From the NCBI GenBank assembly GCA_002943765.1, contig PQWQ01000001.1, positions 2,166,001 through 2,230,000 of the forward strand: a DNA stretch of 64,000 nucleotides. The letters are read 5' to 3'. This DNA comes from Psoroptes ovis (taxonomy: Eukaryota > Arthropoda > Arachnida > Sarcoptiformes > Psoroptidae). The notes beneath the pieces are model-generated. The model was given only the letters and a program-made list of their open reading frames with translations, ran no database searches and was not told the origin of the DNA. This document shows, one piece after another, positions 22,620 through 34,100 of this stretch (position 1 is the first letter of the stretch; each line of letters begins with the position of its first letter). The position numbers and the translations under genes were made by a program.

Positions 22620-23221
22620 ATAAAATTCTTTTGGAAAATTATTGAACCATTCCTAACACAATTCATTTGATGCTGTATTAATAATTATTTATAATTGAAA
22701 AATTGAATTAAAAAAAATATACCTCAATAAGTCAAATACTCTATGACAAGGATTCTCCTTTTCCAGCTTTACATGGTTGTTGAAGCAAAACTATCGAAAT
22801 CGTATCATGTTTTCATGTTTAAGTTTGTAATGCTTTTTAAGATTCAAGCATAGATTAAATCATCAAGACCCTATAACAGAGATATCTATCCTGTTTACAC
22901 TCAAAGATGCACTAATCTATTATTCACGCATTTGGGTCATCTTGTCTTTACGTTTGAAATACGTCAATGTATTGTTAAAGGTTGAATAATAAACGAATCA
23001 TTATTACTCAACTAGCAATAAATAAATCTCACAAAGATCTATAATGGGATCAGCATCAATTCCATGGCTTCATTTCATAGGCATTTTATTGAGTTAGTTT
23101 AATTTCAGTGTCAAAATTTGAAAACTATGAAAATTGATCATTTCATGAAAAAATTTGATTACAACAATCGATTTTATCGATAATTTTGGCGAGAAAAATT
23201 TTCATCAGAATTCGAATCAAA
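22620..23221. other. Intergenic, about 600 bp
   Basis: No gene or structured RNA recognised. The composition is slightly less AT-rich than most spacers. It contains the promoter of NDUFAF5. Confidence 0.5.
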
Positions 23222-24458
23222 ATGTTAAAAAATTCATTAAAATTCATCAAAAATAATTCAATTAATCGTAAATTCTTATCATCAAATTTCAAAACAAATC
23301 AAATATTCAATGAGAAAATTAAACAATTACAAAAGAATCGTTCCATAGGCGATCCTAAAAGTGAATTATATGATTATTTAAAAGATGAAATAGCTTTCCG
23401 TGTTGCTGACAGAATTCATGATATCAAAAGGTGAATTTTTATTTTACCATTGAAATGTTTTATTCATGATTTACTCGTGTTCATTTCTGCCATTTTTTCA
23501 CATAGACGATTTCCACTCATCGTAGATCTCGGTACATATAAAGGGTTATTAGGAACACATTTAACTAACGTAATTACATAGATATTATTTTTTTCATGTA
23601 TTATGTGATTTTTTAAATTAACTCAATATCCAGGAAACAGTAGATTGTATTTTACATTGTTCATCATCTAGTAAATCATTGGTATGATATTAATTGAATC
23701 AACATCGGTTTTTTGATGATTTTTTTTTCTATTTTCAATTATAGGATTGCATCAAACCGAGAAATGATATTGAAATAGAAAAAGTATTATTGAACGAAGA
23801 AGATTTTATTCTGCAAGAGAACAGTTCAGATATGGTTATTTCTACTCTCGATCTTCATTGGATTAACGATTTGCCCAAACTTTTTTCCAATGTTTTTTAT
23901 TCCTTGAAGCAAGATGGTGTTTTCATTGGTTCTATGTTCGGAGGACAAACTTTATTCGAATTACGCTGTTCCTTGCAAATGGCCGAAATCGAACGTGAAG
24001 GTGGTTTCGGTTTGCATGTATCACCATTGATCACAACACAAGATATTGGTTCATTATTAAATCGAGCAGGATATACGATGCTAACTATTGACACAGATGA
24101 AATCGTTGTGCATTATCCAACAATGTTCGAATTAATGTATGATTTGAAAGGTATGGGCGAAAATAATGCAGCGAATTTAGCAAAAACTCATTTAAATAGA
24201 GATTCTTTATTGGCTGCTGCATCCATTTATCAACATTTGTATGGTGTTTCGAATGAAAAAACACAGAAATTTAAGCCTGATTTTGATAGCAACATAGGTT
24301 GTATACCTGCAACATTTCAAATATTTTACTTTATTGGATGGAAACCACATCCATCACAACCTTCACCTGCTAAACGCGGCAGTGCAAGTGTTTCATTTAA
24401 AGATATACCGAATTTAGATGAATTGTTGAAAAAATCTAATTTTAATGGTAATAATTAG
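23222..24458 (+). CDS. NDUFAF5: NDUFAF5, mitochondrial complex I assembly factor (SAM motif degenerate)
   Basis: NDUFAF5 is a class I methyltransferase-fold protein in the mitochondrial matrix that hydroxylates an arginine of NDUFS7 early in complex I assembly. Four exons (23222-23430, 23506-23569, 23634-23681, 23745-24458) give 344 aa; the human protein has 345. The start has a basic, Ser/Asn-rich targeting-type sequence. Family signatures include FRVADRIHDIKRRFPL, LDLHWINDLPKLF, DGVFIGSMFGGQTLFELRCS, DTDEIVVHYPTMFELM and RGSASVSF. The two small middle exons (64 and 48 bp) restore alignment without a gap, so the gene model seems right. They carry the unusual part. Motif I reads VDLGTYKG where orthologues have LDLGCGRG, and the acidic residue after the next strand is missing (CSSSKSL). 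SAM binding may be weakened or lost. Confidence 0.9.
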
Positions 24459-24869
24459 CATTTAATACCCAAATTTTTATTGTGAATGAGCGTCTAATAA
24501 TAAATTATATATGTGATCTTAATAAATCTTGTCATCTATTATAAGAATTTAAATTTTACTATGAGACTGTATATAAGAGAAAATGCTATATTTATTAATG
24601 GGTCAATTTGATTGCAGTTTTTGTCGATTTCAATTCATTTGAAAAGTTCTGACCCTGTCAACAGCGAAAAGGTTTTTTTTATTATATTTAAAATAAGAAT
24701 ATTAGGCGAATTTTTCAATAATTTTCATGGATATCAAATAACGAGGCGTCAAAAATAAGTGGATAAAATTTTATTAATCGATAATGAATGTAAAGCCGAT
24801 TGAGAAATGGATCTCAGTATGACTATGCGTATCACCTCTTCCTCTATTGAATTAACAATACGGTAAGTA
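24459..24869. other. Intergenic, 411 bp
   Basis: 3' flank of NDUFAF5 followed by AT-rich sequence. No gene is recognised; it may be part of a decayed transposon whose BED finger lies just right of here. Confidence 0.45.
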
Positions 24870-25181
24870 TTGAAGCATAGAAAAGGACAAGATGAAACTT
24901 CGGTTTGGTATCATTTCCTTATTGGAAAAAACGGAGAGGTTGCAAAATGTAAAAAATGTTACCGTGAAATAAAGTGTACCGGAGGCTCAACAAGTGCTCT
25001 TCATACGCACTTGAAAGCGATACATGGACTTAATCTAAAGAAGAAAAATGAAAAATCAGCTGTCATTCACATCGAATCGAATCCTCAAAAAAAACCAAAA
25101 TTGTTGATCACTAATCATTTCCAGAATAAAAATGAGAAATTACCGGAACAAAATTTTATTCAACAATACTCGACCAATTAA
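24870..25181 (+). pseudogene. Orphan BED-type zinc finger ORF, probable hAT transposon relic
   Basis: A 103-codon open frame with a well-formed BED finger: SVWYHF, then CKKC, then ALHTHLKAIHG, giving the C-x2-C ... H-x4-H ligands and the two aromatic positions that define the domain. BED fingers are DNA-binding domains of hAT-type transposases and of host genes derived from them. The frame contains no methionine at all and a stop lies just before it, so it is not a self-contained gene. It is either an internal exon or the remnant of a transposase. Nothing resembling the hAT catalytic domain or the C-terminal dimerisation region was seen downstream before mL54 starts at 25480. Confidence 0.55.
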
Positions 25182-25479
25182 ATATCTTATTTAAGCCTGT
25201 TTCGTATAAATTAACTGCAGATTATCTTGTCCAACCATTTTAAACGCTTTAATATATCTATTAGATCAATACAATCATTCTATGACTCAGGAAAAATTAT
25301 ACCCTCGTTTGTTTCATGCATGAATTAATTTTCGGAATAAAATTCAAAATTCATTCAATATATCGATACATACATAGTGATACTATCGATATTATTTTTT
25401 AAAATCATATTTCATTGTTTTTCAATTTTTTTCAAACCTAATTGGTGATAATTTATATCAATTCTTTAAGATCATCACC
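25182..25479. other. Intergenic, about 300 bp
   Basis: AT-rich; possible remains of the BED-finger element and the short promoter of mL54. Nothing else is seen. Confidence 0.45.
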
Positions 25480-26142
25480 ATGAACAGCATGATTATGATT
25501 TGTAGACATTTTTCGACTGTTCCTAAAATTTCTGGGCAAGCAGTAGGTAAAAAAAGATTCAGATTACCTGTTGAAAATGATCCGAAAAAATTGATCAATT
25601 ATTGTTGCGGTGCTAATTACTACAAAAATGGTGATGATATTAAATTGAAAAATGATGATGAATATCCTGATTGGTTATGGGAATTGCCGCTAAAACCACC
25701 CAAACTTCATGAATTGGATCCCAATACCAAAGAGTATTGGGAAAAGGCTGCAATTGTTGGTCAACAACGTGAATGGAAACTTCAAAGCATAACAAACGTA
25801 TTTACTTTTTTTTTCATAATCAAATTGATAATAATTTAATTTCATTTTTTTTCTTAGAAAAAAATAATGAATGTGAATCCAATATACATTGAAAAAATGG
25901 AATTGAAATATCGTAGAAGATTTCGTGCATTAGCTAAATATCATTATAGTGCCGGTTACGATGTTTATCAACATCATGAACGTGATGATGAATGGAATTT
26001 GCATCTAAAAGATCGATATCGTTTATCTGATTCATCAGATAAAAAATTTTATCCTGGCATTGATAAAATTGATCAAAACAAAGATTCATTAATGGAAAAA
26101 TATACCAAACGCAGAGTCAGAGCAGGACATTTTGGAAAATGA
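25480..26142 (+). CDS. MRPL54: Mitochondrial large-subunit ribosomal protein mL54
   Basis: mL54 is a component of the mitochondrial ribosome large subunit. Exons 25480-25797 and 25858-26142 join in phase 0 across a 60-bp intron to give 200 aa. The N-terminal ~20 residues (MNSMIMICRHFSTVPK) look like a mitochondrial presequence. The central segment CGANYYKNGDDIKLKNDDEYPDWLWELPLKPP, named here by its start, is followed by LHELDPNTKEYWEK. Together they match the conserved mL54 core, in which the Tyr-Pro-x-Trp-Leu block and the LDP...YW block are diagnostic. The human protein is 138 aa and ends soon after this core. Here exon 2 adds a ~90-residue basic and aromatic extension (YRRRFRALAKYHYSAGYDVY ... 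RRVRAGHFGK), which may contact rRNA or neighbouring proteins; this last point is inference. Confidence 0.82.
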
Positions 26143-27510
26143 ATTTAATTTTATTAGTTAAATTATAAATAAAAGTCAATCACTCGAAAATCAATTTTTT
26201 ACATAAAATATTTGGATATCAGCAAATCAATTTATCTGTGAAAAGATGAGAAAATGAAGAAATTTAAAAGCAATCAAATAATTTGGAGTTTTCGACATTA
26301 TTTTTTTTTTTAAATTCAGAGAGGGCAAGATTATCTGCATATGCATAATTTTCAACAAAAAATAAGCATTATGATAAGAATAGCGTATGGTATTATCATC
26401 AAAATTTTAACCAAATCCAATCCAACATCATTAAATTTATTACGTACCTAATTAATAAGAGAAGAAATAAATTAGAATTCAAATAAAAAATAAATTGAAA
26501 CGAAAAAAGGCAACAATGGATTATTCAGTGAAAAAATTAGAGTTTTATTCCGCACGATTTGATTACTTGGAAGGTGTCCTAAGTTAGTCATCACCAAACA
26601 TTTGCAAAGAGTTAATTTCGTGAAATTTTCAAAATTACTAACCTTTTTGTCCATTGATTGAATTTTCCAACTTAACTTTAGACCTGAGAAACAAAAAATT
26701 GTTTGAATCAGTTTCAGTTTAAGAATTGAAAAAATAATTTATTTGAAATGATATTAATTCAGTGATGTATCTATTTTGTTCCGCATGATTAACTGGGAAG
26801 GTGTCCTAAGATAGTCATCATTTTGCTTTTACAAACATTTTGCGTTTGTCATCAAAACTTACTCTCAAATTCGTGTGATAGTGACTGAATAAAAATACCA
26901 AAGGCCTGAAATTATAAAAAAGGATTTGGATGAGCCAACTTGAAACATATATAATAAAAAAATGAGGAATTTATAATAATCAGATATAATTATGATATCA
27001 CTGAAAATATTCATAATAGGTGTCAGAAATAATAATAATAAAGAAACATCATGTTCAGCGATAGACAAGTGAATGAATTTCAGAGAATCTTACCGGTGAT
27101 TTTTATGGTAAATAAATTAAATAATTAATCTGTAATGATAAAAAATGAAGGAGCCGAATTAGAAAAATTTTCAAATAAAAATGAATATTTAAGAATTTCG
27201 GATAAAATTCAGTTAAGGGACATTTTAATTGTTTTTTGTTATCATGGTTATCATTACTCTAGCCAATATTTTCATCAGTTTAATAAAATTTTGAATAAGA
27301 AAAAATTGACTAAAAAGCAATTACCTAACAAGAGACTTGCTTTGTCGAAAGCATGATGGGAAATGATCAAGGCATGCTGTTGGGCTTGAAAAAAAAGCTA
27401 AGAAAAAATCCAGCATTGGAATCGGAAAACTATCTTAACCTTTAAAGGTATATTTATGTCGAAATAGTATCTTTGTTCTTAAGTGAAATTTTTGCCAAAA
27501 ATAATAAAAA
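26143..27510. other. 1.4-kb intergenic region with a diverged direct repeat
   Basis: No confident gene. Two related segments of about 65 bp, at 26542-26608 and 26772-26842, share the core GGAAGGTGTCCTAAG followed by TAGTCATC; they are listed as a repeat. Small open frames on both strands (26472-26654, 26865-27068, 27135-27356) are short, lack domain resemblance and are not supported. The right end holds the GEMIN6 promoter. Confidence 0.5.
26542..26842. repeat. Diverged direct repeat pair
   Basis: Copies at about 26542-26608 and 26772-26842 share TTCCGCA-GATT, then GGAAGGTGTCCTAAG with TAGTCATCA, then ACAAACATTT, with small gaps. Between them is about 160 bp of unrelated AT-rich DNA. The origin is unknown: it could be transposon debris, duplicated regulatory sequence or remains of exons. 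Confidence 0.6.
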
Positions 27511-28026
27511 ATGAAAATTTCCTATGAAAATCGATCAAAATTAATTGATTTAATAAATAAAAATGTTGAAATTAAATTAAATTCAAAACAAATTTCTCCA
27601 TTGAAAGGTTATTTAATTAATTTTGATCCGATAACATTGACGTTATTAATATATCAAGCTGAAAAAAATCAAATACAAATGATATTTGATCATACAATAA
27701 AATCAATTCATTTGATTGAACAATGTGGAGAAATTGATCTTAAATATCGAACTTTTCAAGAATTTTGTGATAATTTCTTTTCAAATGATCCATTTGAATC
27801 CATATATTCAGAACAAAATATTGAAACAAAAGCTGATTTAGAAGCTAAACGTCAAAATTTATTACGAATATTTGCTAATAATAATGTTCCGGTTGAAGAA
27901 ATCGATCAAACACTAATTGTTGCTTATTATGTCTGCATTGATCCACCATACACAATTAATGATATGAAATCATCGAACATGATTGTATTAGACAGAATTA
28001 AATCAATTATTGAACAAAATAAATGA
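27511..28026 (+). CDS. GEMIN6: Gem-associated protein 6
   Basis: Gemin6 is an Sm-fold subunit of the SMN complex, which loads Sm rings onto spliceosomal snRNAs in the cytoplasm; it pairs with Gemin7. A single exon encodes 171 aa (human 167). The N-terminal half forms the Sm-like barrel (VEIKLNSKQISPLKGYLINF, then DPITLTLLIYQ). The C-terminal half carries the family pattern seen in vertebrate Gemin6: ADLEAKRQNLLRIFANNNVP, then YYVCIDPPYTINDMKSSN and IVLDRIKSII. Overall length, order and the IDPPY block make the assignment fairly firm. The gene faces the 3' end of beta-heavy spectrin with 171 bp between stop codons. Confidence 0.85.
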   Translation: MKISYENRSKLIDLINKNVEIKLNSKQISPLKGYLINFDPITLTLLIYQAEKNQIQMIFDHTIKSIHLIEQCGEIDLKYRTFQEFCDNFFSNDPFESIYSEQNIETKADLEAKRQNLLRIFANNNVPVEEIDQTLIVAYYVCIDPPYTINDMKSSNMIVLDRIKSIIEQNK

Positions 28027-28197
28027 TTAAACAAACACATTTTTTTTAATATTAAATTTCAATGAATTTGAATGTTTTATGAATGAATGAATGTAAATAA
28101 AATGAATATAGAAAAATGATAAACAAAAATATTTCAAACTTTCTTGATTATTAATTATCAACCATAAATAAATTATTACCACCATGCAAATTTTCGA

Positions 28198-31100
28198 TTA
28201 TTTACGCTTAAAAAAACTTGATAATTTTTTCTTGGATTTTTCATTGTTATTTGAATTAGTAACATTGGAATGAGAACTTTTGACTGAATAGTTATGATGA
28301 TTATTATGTTTTTCATCATTAATATTATCATAATTATCATTTGCATATATTGAATCTTCTTTGATTGGTTCCATATTTGCCGGTAAACTAGCATATTTAC
28401 TCATTTTGGATATTTCATTTGTTGCAGTAACTAGAGAAAAAAATTCAAATTAGATTTAGATTTAAATTAAAAGATTCGATGATTAGTTGTTACCTTGAGA
28501 TGAATTTGAATCACCGTTTGATTCTTCCTGATTGTCATTCAATTTATTGCCATTAAAATGTTCAGGTAAAGAAGATAGTGATGATGAACTATCGGAAATA
28601 GTAGCACCATTTTGTGTTCCTACATCAGAAGCCGATGTGTTGGATGCTGGTGATATCATTCTTTTATAATCAATCAATTGATCTGATGGTGGAAGTGATG
28701 CTCTAAACGAAATAGCATTAATCCATTCTTTGAGCCTATCGTCATCAGTGGTTATGAATAAATATTGACTTTTATCAGTCAGTTCAATACTAAATACATA
28801 TTTTTTATGTTTGTATTCAGTTTTTTCACATTTAGCATCTGAAATTGTTAATGGAGCGGTTGCGGCCGAATTCTTATTGAAAGCATTTTTATCTTTAAAG
28901 AAACATAGCAGATGACCACAAAGCACGGCATAATATGTTTTCCAATTACGTGATTCTGCTCTTTTACCACCTGATTCAGTCAATTGTTTGCGTGTTAAAA
29001 ATCCTTTACAGGAAAATTGTGGCAAATTAGTCGACAATTGTTGATATTTTGTTGGTTTTTTAGCGAATGAAAAACTTGCATATCTTCGCGGCGATTTAGA
29101 TGATTGTTTTAACAATGATGATGAAGGTCTGTTTTTATCTGCAACATTTTCATAATATTTTGATTCTTCATTCAAACGTTCATACATAATTCGTCTCTGC
29201 TCTTCTGCCATCAATTTCTCTTTTTCTTGGCGTAATTTTTCCGCTTCACGTTGTTCTTGTTCTTCGCGTTTCAATTGGTCAAAATATTTTTCTATCAATG
29301 TGATTCGTTCGATTTTATTTAATTTTTCGACTTGTGCTTCAATTGTCTTCTCAAATTCACTATGTCTCAATAATAAATCTTCAACATCAGAAATTGATTC
29401 ACCAAAATTATTATCATCAATATAATTATGATTGGATTCAATCCATTTTTCCATTTGTTCGACATCACGTACAAAATGCCTTGCATCAACATTATATTCA
29501 TATAATTTTAATCTTTTTTCCCATGTTTGTGATAAATTTTCATATAAACTTTTTATTTTTTCATTGCGTTCTTCGACACCTTTTGACATGATATGACCAC
29601 GAGTAATAATTTTTTGACCAGTTTGCAAAAATTCTTGAACATTATCATTTTTTGCGCGTATTTCATTTTCATATTCTTGATGACGCAATAATTGTTGTTC
29701 AGCTGCCATGACATCGGTCAATAATTTATCGTCAGATGTGATTAATGCTTGCATTTCGTTGAGCCATGTCAACAATTCTTGATAATGATCAAAATATGAT
29801 TGAATATTTTCAATTTGAATTAAATTTGCTTTGTGTGATTTAGTTTTTTCATTAAGATTATTCCATATTTCTTGCACTTCATTTTTACGTTCTTCTATCT
29901 GATCTCTGACATTCTCGAATGAATCGATCAATTTATCAGCTTCGGCAAACAATGTTTCCACTTGCTCACGAACAGCGTTCAAATCACGCTCAAAACCTTC
30001 GAGTTGATGAATTTTTTCTTTAATGGTATTGATATCATCATATTTAGCATCGATTTCATCGAATATTTTACTTGATTCTTTTTCTCTTATCCAATAAACA
30101 GTTTCATCGGCACTACGGTAAAAACGATGAACTTCTTCAGCGCTTTGTAACAATTCTTGTCGACGTGCAGCCATTTCTTTTAATTCATTCCATGATCGTC
30201 GAACTTCATTCATTTTCTCTTCAGAATTGATAACATTTTCAGCTTGCGATTCTAATGATTTGATACGATCTTCACTTGACATTATAAACGATATAAATGA
30301 GTAAAATTGTTGAATCAAACTTTCAACATGTTCAACATCTTGTCCATAATCCTCAGAATTGGCAATAATTTGTTGATCTTTGAACCATGATATCAATTCA
30401 TTTGCTTCACGTTCAAATTGATAATATGAATTCTGTTCGGATAAAATTTTTTGTTTCTTGTCAATCGCCATCTTTAATTGTTCATATTTTGCATTCAGAT
30501 CTCTTGTTTTTTGTTTGATTTGATCACATTCGCTATGATTTTTTTCAATCAATTGATTTGATTGCTGTAATAATTTGGCCATTGTTGTTGAATTGAAACG
30601 TTCTGATTCTTGTGTGATGGCGTCTAATCTTTTCAAAAGAATCGAAACAGATTCTTCATCACGACCATTATCATCATTCAATAGAAATGATAATTTTTCA
30701 TTAATCCAACTTTCAGCTTCAATAATATCAGAATAGAATTGTTGAGCTTCCAATGAATCCATAAGATGTATTCTTTTCAATGCAAATGCATCTTTAAGGT
30801 ATTGAATTTTTTGTTGTAATTCATTTGTCAAACATTTGATTTGTTCATAATTCAAACATTTAGCTTTGAGTAAATTATGTCCTTTGGTAACTAATGCACT
30901 TATTTGTATTTCTCGTGTTAGCATTTCTGTTTCGAGCATTTTGTGACGTTTTAATAATCGTTGTATATCTAACACTGTATTAGTATTATCAAATTGATTC
31001 AATTGATTTTCTTTTTCTTTGATCCACGAAAATTCATGTTCGACATCATTTTTAAATTGATAAAATGTTAATTGTTCTTCTAAAATTTCATGCCTTTGAT

Positions 31101-34100
31101 TTAAGGGCTTCTGTAAATTGTTGAAACACTTGATCACATGATTACCTGTTCATGAATTTATTTAAAAAAATTATTAGATTATGCAGCTGAAAAAACTCTA
31201 GGGCTTACCTTTTTCCTCTATTTCATCAATTAGAAAATGATTATTTTGTTGAAAATTTGCCAGCTGATCTTTAATATTTTCAATATTTTCATTATGATTG
31301 TGCACATCATTTTCAAGTAATTGATGCTTTTTCAATGCATATCGAACACTTGATAAATCTTTTCCATTGTTTTGCTCGTTCAATATTGTTTCAATGTCTT
31401 TGATCCACAGTAAAAGGGCATCACATGTACGAAAAAATTGTAATGATTGATATGCATCATTCAAACGATTACGTTTGAATGTTGTAGCTTCATCTAATTG
31501 ACGATATAATTTCTTGATCATATCCAATTCTAGTTTTATTTCTTCCGATCGAAAATGTTGATTTTTCAGCAAATTTTCGCCTTCATCTATTAATTTTTCT
31601 ATACGTGTTTTGTTTGAATTAATTTCCGCTTCAAATGCTGCATGTTTTTGTTTTTTCGATAATAAATTAATTGAATCATTATAAGATTCATCATTAGCCA
31701 CCTTTAGTTTTTCAATTAACCATCGATTCAATTCATTGACTGATCGTAGAAAATTATAAAACAATTTTGATTGTTCCAATTTATTTTTACGATTTTTAGC
31801 CGCTTCCATTAATTTATTACGACGATCGAGAATTTCGTCCAAACGTGTTTGTATATTGTGCGAATCAAAATGTTTATGTTCAATCAATTCTTGTGCGAAA
31901 GTCGAAAGATCTGATATTTTTTGTTGTACATTCAATGATTGCTCAAATGAATCAAATTTTTTAAGTAAATCATTTACATTCGCTAAATTTGATCCGAGAT
32001 CTTCATTAGCAATGAATGCTTCTTTCATTGTTAACCATGAATCTGAATGCTTATATAAATCATTGAATTTATGCAATTGTTTACATTGTTTTAGAAATTC
32101 ATATTTATTATTCCATGATTCATCTAATTCATTTCGGATTCGATTATTATTTTCAATACATTCATTTATTTTATCGATATATGTATCATTTTCGCTTGAT
32201 TTCAATTCATTGATTAAATTTTGACCATAATCAATCAATAATTGATTATTTGCTTTTTTTGTATCAAGCTCAGCACGTAAATCAATGTGGTCTTGTATAT
32301 CATTCTCAGCTTGAATTACATTTTCCGATGTCAATTTATTCGATAATTTATTTGCAAGAATTTCATTAGCCCAATTTTCAAATTCTTTTATTGAATCAAA
32401 AAATTTATGTAATTTGATCATAATTGCTAGTTTTTGATCTTTTTTACTGCATTCTTGTGATAATTTTCGCAAATTATCTTGAATGATTTGTATTTTTTCT
32501 CTTGATTTATTCATCAGGTCAGGATTTTTACCAATCAAACGGCGAACATCATTATCATTAATATTTTTAAAATGTGTATCAATATGATGAATATCGAAAC
32601 AAACGGCTTGATGTTTTCGTTTCGCATTTTCAGCACTGGTCATACTATTTACATCACATTCATTTGAGGTTAATAAATGTTTTTCAACAATACGTTCATT
32701 TATTTCATCTAGATCTCTATTCAATGAATGTATTTCCAATGATTCATTCAATCGTTTGCGATAATCATTAATTTTATGTTGTAATTGTTTCCATTTTTCA
32801 TTCAATGATAGTCGTTTTGAATCGATTTGATTTTCATTTTTACATTGATTCAATAATTTATCAGCCAACTGATTAATTTGATTAATTTCATTTTCATCCA
32901 CTTTCAAATCAGTTCCAACATCATCTAATTTTTTTAGTAATGATGAACAATGTTCAAAATCTTCTCCAGTATCATTGAATTGAATCATTAATTCTTTTTC
33001 TCGTATCCATGATTCGATACGGGCAATATTTTTATTGAATTCATAGATATCTTTAGCCTCTTCAAATCCTTCACATATATTTCTGCTGTATGTTTTCAAA
33101 TCATCCCATTTTTTGGTTAAATCATCTAGTTTTGTACGTATCTGTATTGATTGCGGGTGATTTTTTGCTATTAAATGTTGAGCTTTTTCTTGTATGTTAA
33201 CGATACGTGCTGCATTTGCATTAATTTCGGCTTCTAACGATTGATGTTTTTGCAATTTTTTCAACTTTATTTCAATATCATCATCCTTATTTTTATCATC
33301 GATTTGTGATAGTTGCTCGATTTGTAATTTTTTTTCATCAATCCATGAATCAGTTTCACTTGTTTCGAGAGTAAATTGTCCAAATATCAAATCATCGGAC
33401 AGTTGTTCTTTGCGTGACAAAATTGATTCCCATAATTGTGATTTGTTTTTCAACAAATCATCTAAACGTATTTGAATTTTATCGGAATGTTTATTATTTT
33501 TTTCAATCAATTTTTTAGCCAAATCTTTTAGAGCATCAAATTTTACATCATGTGATTCAAATAATTTAACAAATTCATTGAATTTCTTCAAATTTCTCTC
33601 CACTTCTTCAACTGCTTCTCCCTGTTCCATGGCATCGAGTCGGTTACGGAATTGTTGTAATAATTGTTCCAATTGATTGATTTCACGTGAATAAATACAA
33701 TAATCCAATAATTGATCTAAGCTAATATTTTTCGATTCCCAAGTATCGAATAATTGATTGCGAATGATCAATAATTTTTCTGTATGTTCTTTGATTTGAT
33801 TATAAAATGAATTTTTAGTCAATTGATTTGCATCATTCACCAATGAATTAAATTCACTTTCACAATGATCAATCTCAGATTTGATTCTTTCATGTGTGGA
33901 TTTAGCATTTTGTGCTCTTTCCACATTCATAAGATAATTATTTTTGATTAATTCATTTTCAATTTGTTCATCATTTATGTTCATTTCATTTATTAAATTC
34001 AATGACCATTGTTCTAAATTACGTGCATTCGATATAAAACGATATAATTCATAAGTATCATATAATTTTTCACTACGATATGAACTAAATTTTTTCAATT

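Noticed and set aside
27135..27356. 73-codon open frame before GEMIN6
   Set aside because: AT-rich, Lys/Asn-heavy, no family resemblance and too close to the GEMIN6 promoter; not supported.
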